Shown here: positions 54,431 to 64,000 of the stretch, one piece after another
Position numbering within the stretch: position 1 is the stretch's first letter
Layout: every line of letters starts with the position of its first letter
Assembly: GCA_963580285.1 (NCBI GenBank)
Contig: CAUZLF010000761.1
Location: 1,766 to 65,765 of the forward strand
Source: Lucinisca nassula
Lineage: Eukaryota; Mollusca; Bivalvia; Lucinida; Lucinidae
Direction of reading: 5' to 3'
DNA: 64,000 bases
The notes under the pieces: model-generated
The model's database searches: none
What the model saw: only the letters and a program-made list of their open reading frames with translations
What the model was told of the DNA's origin: nothing
Translations under genes and position numbers: made by a program

Positions 54431-54684
54431 CCATCGCGACTTGGAGAAATAGGGATCGTTTCGCCCGTGAGTCGTTTCACCCATGAGTCGTTTCGCCTTT
54501 GAGAGCTAATGTTTAAATGTTGTGCATTTGAAAACCGACGTTAAATAAATATTCTTATGTCTTATGATGTATTTGAGAGAACATAAGAAGTGAGGACATT
54601 TTTTTACGTTTTCAAGGATAGGCAAGGCAAGCTGGTTCAAAATCAGAATCAGAATTGTTACTGGTGACACGTCAAATGACATTC
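54431..54684. other. Flank between MULE and retrotransposon remnant
   Basis: 54459-54508 has three direct GAGTCGTTTC(G/A)CC units of about 18 bp. 54640-54680 repeats part of the MULE right inverted repeat (CAGAATTGTTACTGGTGACA, CACGTCAAAT), suggesting an older insertion or partial duplication of the end. Confidence 0.5.
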
Positions 54685-55702
54685 ATTCACCAGGACAGCA
54701 TGTAGTCGTTACAGATGTAACAAACGGCTCTGTGCTGGACAGTTTCAATCTGCATGGTGTATATATACTTCTTTTGCCATGGATCCCAGACTGAAGCAGA
54801 ATATTCTAAGAGGGGCCTGACATATGTTTTACATGCTGTTTCTTTAATTTTCCTTATGTATGTTTGTATGTTCTTTTTATGAATTTCAGAATATTATTTC
54901 CTTTGGTTGTCATCTGATTTATGTGTTTGTTCCATGTCAGGTCGTCTGATATTTGGATGCCAAGATATTTTGAATATGTACATAATAAATAGGCAGGGTC
55001 CAAGTACAAACCCTTGCGGAACACCTGATAGTACTGGACAAGCATAAGACTGTTCACCGTCGAGAACCACGCATTGGGATCTGTGTGATAAGAAGGACTT
55101 GATCCATGTGATCATAGTGTTGTTAATGTCAAGTCGGTGGAGCTTCAACAGGAGACTTTGATGATCGACTTTGCCGAAGGCCTTGCTGAAGTCCATAACA
55201 ATGACATCCGTCTGGCCACCATGGTTCAGAGTGTCGCAGAGATCTTGCGTGAACTGTGTTAATTGTGTATCGCAGTTTACCTTGCTCCTAAATCCGTGTT
55301 GATTTTGAAAGTGGAGATTGTTTTTGTCAAGGTAGGTCATAACATTTGAAGAAATAACGTGCTCAAGTACTTTGCAGGATATGCAGGTAAGTGAAAATGA
55401 TCGGTAATTTTCAAGTTTTGATTTTGGACCCTTCTTTACATGTGTAACATAAGAATTTTTCAAGTCGTTTGGGACAGTTACTTCAGCTGAAGAGGTATTG
55501 AAAATGTATGTAAGAATTGAGGTAACTTCATTATGGAGTTCTTTTAGAATGCGAGGGGTGATGTTATCTGGTCCAGCTGCTTTCCATGGGTTTAGCTTGA
55601 AGAGCTGTTTAGCTACACCAGCAACTGTTACTACAATGTCCTGCATGGAAAGTGAGTTTCGTTTTCGGGGGAATAGTAGCTCAACATGGTGTTTGAGTTT
55701 TC
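54685..55702 (-). pseudogene. Non-LTR retrotransposon reverse transcriptase fragment, broken
   Basis: Minus strand. 54960-55702 encodes RT fingers and palm: LNPWKAAGPDNITP, YRSFSLTCISCKVLEHV, NQHGFRSK, VIVMDFSKAFGKVDH (motif A region) and LSGVPQGFVLGPCLFIMY. The frame then shifts: SKYLGIQISDDLTWNKHI (thumb, about 54895-54980) follows directly, so the whole YADD catalytic box and its surroundings are deleted. A further shift leads to YVRPLLEYSASVWDP at about 54780-54829. Substitutions in conserved words (FGKV for FDKV, GFVLGP for GSVLGP) also indicate decay. Resembles CR1/Jockey-type elements; exact clade not determined. 5' truncated at about 55702, no endonuclease domain. Confidence 0.88.
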
Positions 55703-57100
55703 GGCTTATACTTCATTCTCCGAGTCCTGAAATTCATCTGAAAGCGCTATCCATGCCTTCTGTGTCGTTTACTTACACAACTTATCCAATTTTCGTCCAG
55801 AAATGAGCGAAATAAGCAGTCTTGCGGTATTTACTTACTTTACTTAGATTACTTATCAGTCATCATTGTCAGATAAGTAAAGTAAGCTGAGCTGAGGCTG
55901 ACCTGGTGTCCTGGAGTCTCTGATTTCGCTGTTAATTGATTTCTACTCATTTTACTTACGTTACTGATCTTCACATCAACACTATAAGTCAAATAAGCAA
56001 CTTTACAGTATTCTACTTAGGTTACTCAGTTTACTTACCTGGCACTACAGCAGTATAAGTAATCTAAGTAAACTAAGTAGATGTCAAAAAATCTATGCCC
56101 CTCGATCCAAAACATGCTACATAAAATTAAGTGCAATAAGCTAATTAATTGATATAGAAAGAACAATTTTACATACTTTAAACATAAATAACTAAACTTT
56201 GCTGACCAGAATACTGAAGCATGATACTATAATAAGGAAATGAGCTAAGTAGGATGAGTAACATAAGTAGGCGTATAGCTAGCCAAGGGTGGTACATGTA
56301 TCAGTCTCACCCTTTAGATAAGCTAAGTAACGTAAGTAATGTAAGTTGACTAATCAAACCAACGAAAGTCAATCTTGATATAATAGGATAAGTACGAGAA
56401 TAAGCGTAAGTAACCTAAGTAACCTAAGTAAACTAAGTAACCTTGCATGTCTTTTATGACAATAGCTACTACCATACCAACAATGCTAAGAGTAAGCTAA
56501 GTAAGATAAGTAACCTAAGTTGAGATTATATATTTCATCCATGACTATGAGCAGTGTAAGTAGGATAAGTAATGCAAGCATCAATTTTTAAACCACTGAT
56601 TTACATGCACAGTTGCCCAGGTGAGATTTCAGGACACGGAGTATGAAGTACCTGCCTTATACTTCATACTCCGAGTCCTGAAATTCATCTGAAAGCGCTA
56701 TCCATGCCTTCTGTGTCGTTTACTTACACAACTTATCCAATTTTCGTCCAGAAATGAGCGAAATAAGCAGTCTTGCGGTATTTACTTACTTTACTTAGAT
56801 TACTTATCAGTCATCATTGTCAGATAACTAAAGTAAGCTGAGCTGAGGCTGACCTGGTGTCCTGGAGTCTCTGCACGTCTTGCATGTCTTTTATGACAAT
56901 AGCTACTACCATACCAACAATGCTAAGAGTAAGCTAAGTAAGATAAGTAACCTAAGTTGAGGTTATATATTTCATCCATGACTATGAGCAGTGTAAGTAG
57001 GATAAGTAAGGTAAGTAACATAAGTATTGTAAGTAACTGATATACCAGTAACATCAGCGACATCAGAGTAAGTTAAGTAAGCTAAGTGAAGTAAGTAAGT
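55703..57100. repeat. Satellite edge with a 212-bp and a 130-bp direct duplication
   Basis: CTCCGAGTCCTGAAATTC through GTCCTGGAGTCTCTG occurs at about 55724-55925 and again at 56662-56872. CATGTCTTTTATGACAATAG through GTAGGATAAGTAA occurs at about 56445-56572 and 56885-57006. Around them are degenerate AAGTAA words. At 56633-56676 GGACACGGAGTATGAAGTA faces its complement, an inverted junction exactly where the second 212-bp copy starts. Confidence 0.8.
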
Positions 57101-60100
57101 AAGTATTGTGGTTTCGATCTCAGCACATGAGTAAGCTGAGTAGGGTAAGTAAACTAAGTAACCTGAGTAGAACTCTAAGTAACATAAGTAAATGTCCTAC
57201 CAGCTAAAACAGCCATACCAGAGTAAGTTAAGTTAGCTAAGTAAACTAAGGAGGCGTCCTGGTCACTTCGTAAAAGGATGCGCAGAGTAAGTAGGATAAG
57301 TAAAGTAAGTAACCTAAGTAGACTTATAAGTAGCATAAGTAATGTAAGTAACCTCTCCACCAGCTACAACAACCATACCAGAGTAAGTAAAGTAAGCTAA
57401 GTAAACTAAGTAGGAACGATGGTCACTCCGAACTGGGTTGAGTAGGGTAAGTAGGATAAGTAAACTAAGTAACCTAAGTTGAATTCTAAGCAACATAAGT
57501 AAGGTAAGTAACTACTCCACCAGCTACGCTGCCCATACCAGAGTAAGTTAAGTAAGCTAAGTAAACTAAGCAATCGGCGAAGTCTGTCCCATCGAGGATG
57601 AGTAGGGTAAGTAGGATAAGAAAACTAAGTAACCTGAGTAGAATTCTAAGTATCATAAGTAAGGTAAGTTACTGCTCTACCAGCAAAGCTACCAATACCA
57701 AAGTAAGTTGAGTAAGCTAAGTAAACTAAGTTGGCGACCTTGTCACTCCGAACAATGTAGACTATGGCCAGTAGGATTAGTAAACTAAGTAACCTAAGTA
57801 GAATTCTAAGTAACGTAAGTTAGGTAAGTAACTGTCATACTAGCTATACCACCCTTACCACAGTAAGTTAAGTACGCTAAGTAAACTAAGTAAACGGCGA
57901 AGTCTGTACCGAAGAGGATGAGTAGGGTAAGTAGGATAAGTAAACTAAGTAAACTGAGTAGAATTATAAGTAACATAAGTAAGGTTAGTAACTACTCCAT
58001 TAGTCGCTCTACCCATACCGGAGTAATTTAAGTAAACTAAGTACGCGGCGAAGTCTGTACTGGAGAGGATGAGTAGGGTAAGTAGGATAAGTAAACTAAG
58101 TAACCTAAGTTGAATTCTAAGCAACATAAGTAAGGTAAGTAACTACTCCAGCAGCGACGCTACCCATACCAGAGTAAGTTAAGTAAGCTAAGTAAACTAA
58201 GTAATCGGCGAAGTCTGTCCCATCGAGGATGAGTAGGGTAAGTAGGATAAGTAAACTAAGTAACCTGAGTAGAATTCTAAGTATCATAAGTAAGGTAAGT
58301 TACTGCTCTACCAGCAAAGCTACCAATACCAAAGTAAGTTGAGTAAGCTAAGTAAACTAAGTTGGCGACCTTGTCACTCCGAACAATGTAGACTATGGCC
58401 AGTAGGATAAGTAAACTAAGTAACCTAAGTAGAATTCTAAGTAACGTAAGTTAGGTAAGTAACTTTCATACTAGCTATACCACCCTTACCACAGTAAGTT
58501 AAGTACGCTAAGTAAACTAAGTAAACGGCGAAGTCTGTACCGAAGAGGATGAGTAGGGTAAGTAGGATAAGTAAACTAAGTAAACTGAGTAGAATTATAA
58601 GTAACATAAGTAAGGTTAGTAACTACTCCATTAGTCGCTCTACCCTTACTGGAGTAATTTAAGTAAACTAAGTACGCGGCGAAGTCTGTACTGGAGAGGA
58701 TGAGTAGGGTAAGTAGGATAAGTAAACTAAGTAACCTAAGTTGAATTCTAAGCAACATAAGTAAGGTAAGTAACTACTCCACCAGCTACGCTACCCATAC
58801 CAGAGTAAGTTAAGTAAGCTAAGTAAACTAAGTAATCGGCGAAGTCTGTCCCATCGAGGATGAGTAGGGTAAGTAGGATAAGTAAACTAAGTAACCTGAG
58901 TAGAATTTTAAGTATCATAAGTGAGGTAAGTTACTGCTCTACCAGCAAAGCTACCAATACCACAGTAAGTTGAGCAAGCTAAGTAAACTAAGCTGGCGAC
59001 CTTGTCACTCCGAACAATGTAGACTATGGCCAGTAGGATAAGTAAACTAAGTAACCTAAGTAGAATTCTAAGTAACGTAAGTTAGGTAAGTAACTTTCAT
59101 ACTAGCTATACCACCCTTACCACAGTAAGTTAAGTAAGCTAAGTAAACTAGGTAAACGGCGAAGTCTGTACCGAAGAGGATGAGTAGGGTAAGTAGGATA
59201 AGTAAACTAAGTAAACCGAGTAGAATTATAAGTAACATAAGTAAGGTAAGTAACTACTCCATTAGTCGCTCTACCCATACCGGAGTAATTTAAGTAAACT
59301 AAGTACGCGGCGAAGTCTGTACTGGAGAGGATGAGTAGGGTAAGTAGGATAAGTAAACTAAGTAACCTAAGTTGAATTCTAAGCAACATAAGTAAGGTAA
59401 GTAACTACTCCATAGCTACGCTACCCATACCAGAGTAAGTTAAGTAAGCTAAGTAAACTAAGTAATCGGCGAAGTCTGTCCCATCGAGGATGAGTAGGGT
59501 AAGTAGGATAAGTAAACTAAGTAACCTGAGTAGAATTCTAAGTCTCATAAGTAAGGTAAGTAACTACTCTACCAGCAAAGCTACCATATCCCAAAGTAAG
59601 TTGAGTAAGCTAAGTAAACTAAGTTGGCGACCTTGTCACTCCGAACAATGTAGACTATGGCCAGTAGGATAAGTCAACTAAGTAACCTAAGTAGAATTCT
59701 AAGTAACGTAAGTTAGGTAAGTAACTGTCATACTAGCTATACCACCCTTACCACAGTAAGTTAAGTAAGCTAAGTAAACTAAGTAAACGGCGAAGTCTGT
59801 ACCGAAGAGGATGAGTAGGGTAAGTAGGATAAGTAAACTAAGTAAACTGAGTAGAATTCTAAATAACATAAGTAAGGTAAGTAACTACTCCATTAGTCGC
59901 TCTACCCATACTGGAGTAATTTAAGTAAACTAAGTACGCGGAGAAGTCTGTACTGGAGAGGATGAGTAGGGTAAGTAGGATAAGTAACCTGAGTAGAATT
60001 CTAGGCATCTTAAGTAAGGTAAGTTACTGCTCTACCAGCAAAGCTACCAATACCTAAGGAAGTTGAGTGAGCTAAGTAAACTAAGTTGGCAACCTTGTCA

Positions 60101-63100
60101 CTCCGAACAATGTAGACTATGGTCAGTCGGATAAGTAACCTAAGTAGAATTCTAAGTAACGTTAGTAAGGTAAGTAACTGCCATACTAGCTATACCACCC
60201 TTACCACAGTAAGTTAAGTAAGCTAAGTAAACTGAGTTAACGGCGTTGTCTGTACTGAAGATGATGAGTAGGGTAAGTAGGATAAGTAAACTAAGTAGAA
60301 TTCTAAGTAACATAAGTAAGGTAAGTAACTACTCCATTAGCCGCTCTAGCCATACCGGAGTAAGTTAAGTAAACTAAGTAAGCGGCGAAGTCTGTACTGA
60401 AGAGGATGAGAAGGGTAAGTAGGATAAGTTATCTAAGTAACCTGAGTAGAATTATAAGTAAGGTAAGTTACTGCTCTTCCAGGAACGCTACCAATACCAA
60501 AGTAAGTTGAGTAAGCTAAGTAAACTAAGTTGGCGACCTTGTCACCCCGAACAGTGATGAGTAAGGTAAGTAGGATAAGTTAATTAAGTAACCTGAGTAG
60601 AATTCTAAGTAACATAAGTAAGGTAAACTACTTCTCTTCCAGGAACGCTACCAATACCAAAGTAAGTTAAGTTAGCTAAGTAAACTAAGGAGGCGTCCTG
60701 GTCACTTCGTAAAAGGATGCGCAGAGTAAGTAGGATAAGTAAAGTAAGTAACCTAAGTAGACTTATAAGTAGCATAAGTAATGTAAGTAACCTCTCCACC
60801 AGCTACAACAACCATACCAGAGTAAGTAAAGTAAGCTAAGTAAACTAAGTAGGAACGATGGTCACTCCGAACTGGGTTGAGTAGGGTAAGTAGGATAAGT
60901 AAACTAAGTAACCTAAGTTGAATTCTAAGCAACATAAGTAAGGTAAGTAACTACTCCACCAGCTACGCTACCCATACCAGAGTAAGTTAAGTAAGCTAAG
61001 TAAACTAAGTAATCGGCGAAGTCTGTCCCATCGAGGATGAGTAGGGTAAGTAGGATAAGAAAACTAAGTAACCTGAGTAGAATTCTAAGTATCATAAGTA
61101 AGGTAAGTTACTGCTCTACCAGCAAAGCTACCAACACCAAAGTAAGTTGAGTAAGCTAAGTAAACTAAGTTGGCGACCTTGTCACTCCGAACAATGTAGA
61201 CTATGGCCAGTAGGATTAGTAAACTAAGTAACCTAAGTAGAATTCTAAGTAACGTAAGTTAGGTAAGTAACTTTCATACTAGCTATACCACCCTTACCAC
61301 AGTAAGTTAAGTAAGCTAAGTAAACTAGGTAAACGGCGAAGTCTGTACCGAAGAGGATGAGTAGGGTAAGTAGGATAAGTAAACTAAGTAAACCGAGTAG
61401 AATAATAAGTAACATAAGTAAGGTAAGTAACTACTCCATTAGTCGCTCTACCCATACTGGAGTAATTTAAGTAAACTAAGTACGCGGCGAAGTCTGTACT
61501 GGAGAGGATGAGTAGGGTAAGTAGGATAAGTAAACTAAGTAACCTAAGTTGAATTCTAAGCAACATAAGTAAGGTAAGTAACTACTCCACCAGCTACGCT
61601 ACCCATACCAGAGTAAGTTAAGTAAGCTAAGTAAACTAAGTAATCGGCGAAGTCTGTCCCATCGAGGATGAGTAGGGTAAGTAGGATAAGTAAACTAAGT
61701 AACCTGAGTAGAATTCTAAGTCTCATAAGTAAGGTAAGTAACTACTCTACCAGCAAAGCTACCATATCCCAAAGTAAGTTGAGTAAGCTAAGTAAACTAA
61801 GTTGGCGACCTTGTCACTCCGAACAATGTAGACTATGGCCAGTAGGATAAGTAAACTAAGTAACCTAAGTAGAATTCTAAGTAACGTAAGTTAGGTAAGT
61901 AACTGTCATACTAGCTATACCACCCTTACCACAGTAAGTTAAGTAAGCTAAGTAAACTAAGTAAACGGCGAAGTCTGTACCGAAGAGGATGAGTAGGGTA
62001 AGTAGGATAAGTAAACTAAGTAAACTGAGTAGAATTCTAAGTAACATAAGTAAGGTAAGTAACTACTCCATTAGTCGCTCTACCCATACTGGAGTAATTT
62101 AAGTAAACTAAGTACGCGGCGAAGTCTGTACTGGAGAGGATGAGTAGGGTAAGTAGGATAAGTAACCTGAGTAGAATTCTAGGCATCTTAAGTAAGGTAA
62201 GTTACTGCTCTACCAGCAAAGCTACCAATACCTAAGGAAGTTGAGTAAGCTAAGTAAACTAAGTTGGCAACCTTGTCACTCCGAACAATGTAGACTATGG
62301 TCAGTCGGATAAGTAACCTAAGTAGAATTCTAAGTAACGTTAGTAAGGTAAGTAACTGCCATACTAGCTATACCACCCTTACCACAGTAAGTTAAGTAAG
62401 CTAAGTAAACTGAGTTAACGGCGTTGTCTGTACTGAAGATGATGAGTAGGGTAAGTAGGATAAGTAAACTAAGTAGAATTCTAAGTAACATAAGTAAGGT
62501 AAGTAACTACTCCATTAGCCGCTCTAGCCATACCGGAGTAAGTTAAGTAAACTAAGTAAGCGGCGAAGTCTGCACTGAAGAGGATGAGAAGGGTAAGTAG
62601 GATAAGTTATCTAAGTAACCTGAGTAGAATTATAAGTAAGGTAAGTTACTGCTCTTCCAGGAACGCTACCAATACCAAAGTAAGTTGAGTAAGCTAAGTA
62701 AACTAAGTTGGCGACCTTGTCACCCCGAACAGTGATGAGTAAGGTAAGTAGGATAAGTTAACTAAGTAACCTGAGTAGAATTCTAAGTAACATAAGTAAG
62801 GTAAACTACTGCTCTTCCAGGAACGCTACCAATACCAAAGTAAGTTGAGTATGTTAAGTAAACTAAGTTGGCGACCTATTCACCCCGAACAGTGATGAGT
62901 AGGGTAAGTAGGATAAGTTAACTAAGTAACCTAAGTAGAATTCTAAGTAACGTAAGGTAAGTAACTGTCATACTAGCTATACCACCCTTACCACAGTAAG
63001 TTAAGTAATCTAAGTAAACTAAGTAAGCGGCATAGTCTGTCCAGACGCGGATCAGTAGGGTAAGTAGGATTAGTAAACTAAGTAACCTAAGTAGAATTCT

Positions 63101-64000
63101 AACCGGGGTAAGTAACTACTCCACTATACCATACCATAGTAACTTAAGAAAGCCAAGTAAACTAAGTAAGCAGCAAAGTCTGTACCGAAGAGGATGAGTA
63201 GGGTAAGAAGGATAAGTAAACTAAGTAACCTGAGTAGAATTCTAAGTAACGACCTTATCCCAGTAAGTAAGGTAAGTAACTACTCCACTAGCCACTCTGC
63301 CCAGACCAGAGTAAGTTAAGTAAAATAAGTAACATAAGTTACTAAACTAAGTAAGTGGCAAAGTCTGTCCCAACGAGGATCAGGAGGTTAAGAAGGATAA
63401 GTAAGCTAAGTATCCTAAGTAGAATTGTAAGTAACATAGGTATGGTAAGTAGCTACTCCATTCGCCACTCTACCCATACCAGAGTTTTAGTTAAGTAAGC
63501 AAAATAAACTAAGTAAGCGGCGAAGTCTGTCCCATAGAGGATGAGTAGGGTAAGTAAACTAAGTAACCTAAGTAGAATTCTAAGTAAGTAAGTAAGGTAA
63601 GTAACTACTCCACTAGCCACTCTACCCATACCAGAGTAAGTTGAGTAAGGTAAGGAAACTAAGTAAGCCGCGAAGTCTGTATTGTAGAGGATGAGTAGGA
63701 TAAGTAAGCTAAGTAACCTAAGTAGAATTCTAAGTAACGAAAGTTAGATAAGTAACTGTCCTACTACCTATACCACCCTTACCACAGTGAGTGGTATAGG
63801 TCTGTATTGTACAGGATGTGTAGGGTAAGTAGGAATTGCAAACTAATTAACCTGAGTAGAATTCTAAGTAACATAAGTAAGGTAAGTAACTGTCCTACCA
63901 GCTAACACCCTTATCACAGTAATGTAAGTAAGCTAAGTAAACTAAGTAAGCGGCGAAGTCTGTCCCATAGAGGATGAGTAGAGTAAGTAGGATAAGTAAA
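57101..64000. repeat. GTAAGT-word satellite with 631-bp higher-order repeat
   Basis: Monomers of about 150-168 bp, each a run of (C/G)TAAGTA(A/G) words (GGGTAAGTAGGATAAGTAAA) interrupted by a unique 25-40-bp tag such as CGGCGAAGTCTGT, TTGGCGACCTTGTCACTCC or CATTAGTCGCTCTACCC. Four monomer types (about 160, 168, 152, 151 bp; starts near 57441, 57601, 57770, 57921, 58072) make a 631-bp higher-order unit repeated at 58072, 58703 and 59334. Larger blocks repeat at offsets of 3,439 bp (57314/60753) and about 2,178 bp (59490/61668). The array runs off the window. Many 60-codon minus-strand ORFs are artefacts of the stop-poor repeat. Confidence 0.92.

Noticed and set aside
57175..61850. Series of about 60-codon ORFs (MLLRIQLRLLSLLILL...) resembling short membrane proteins
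   Set aside because: They recur at 631-bp steps and arise because ACTTACTTA-type repeats lack stops; composition follows the satellite word, not coding constraint.

Overview
This window is animal (eukaryotic) DNA, most likely from a bivalve mollusc. The basis is long introns with canonical splice sites, tRNA-derived SINEs, and many TE-borne tandem arrays (GACCTTGACCTTGAGGTC-type blocks, elements ending in a hairpin followed by GAGCTAAAAA) of the kind I associate with bivalve genomes. The species is not determined. Almost all of the 64 kb is repeats; only two real protein-coding genes and one dead reverse transcriptase are visible.

Layout. 1-6.7 kb: hairpin MITEs, a 43-bp tandem repeat, copies of a GTTTG-ended interspersed family (called family S here) and a short tandem-array element. 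6.7-14.3 kb, minus strand: the first two coding exons of a BTB/POZ (kelch-like) gene, separated by a 7.2-kb intron that holds a complete Helentron/pearl-like element; the rest of the gene lies beyond position 1. 14.6-17.8 kb: a foldback, a long inverted repeat and a 1.43-kb element with about 290-bp terminal inverted repeats (TIRs). 17.9-23.3 kb and 27.6-34.7 kb: large composite array elements whose monomers carry nuclear-receptor-like half-sites. 23.3-27.6 kb: SINEs and little else. 36.5-47.7 kb: a head-to-tail dimer (period 5,618 bp) of a non-autonomous DNA transposon with TIRs over 700 bp, flanked by an 8-10 bp target-site duplication.

The most interesting locus is 49.55-54.43 kb, an apparently intact transposon with long inverted ends rich in GGAAC repeats. 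It encodes one minus-strand, three-exon protein. Joining the exons at canonical GT-AG sites gives an uninterrupted 983-residue frame with, in order, a WRKY/GCM1-like DNA-binding domain, a Mutator-like (MULE) DDE transposase with D, D, CxxH and E residues, a SWIM zinc finger, a Ulp1/SENP (C48) deSUMOylase-type protease with His-Asp-Gln-Cys, and a C-terminal PHD finger. Intron 2 holds a 224-bp tandem palindromic repeat of the same GGAAC motif that fills the element ends. This suggests a self-contained system: DNA recognition, cutting, SUMO-directed proteolysis and chromatin reading in one polypeptide, with candidate binding sites at both ends and inside its own intron.

Beyond it, 54.69-55.70 kb is a decayed non-LTR retrotransposon that has lost its catalytic YADD box, and 55.7 kb to the window end is a satellite of GTAAGT-like words organised as a four-monomer, 631-bp higher-order repeat.
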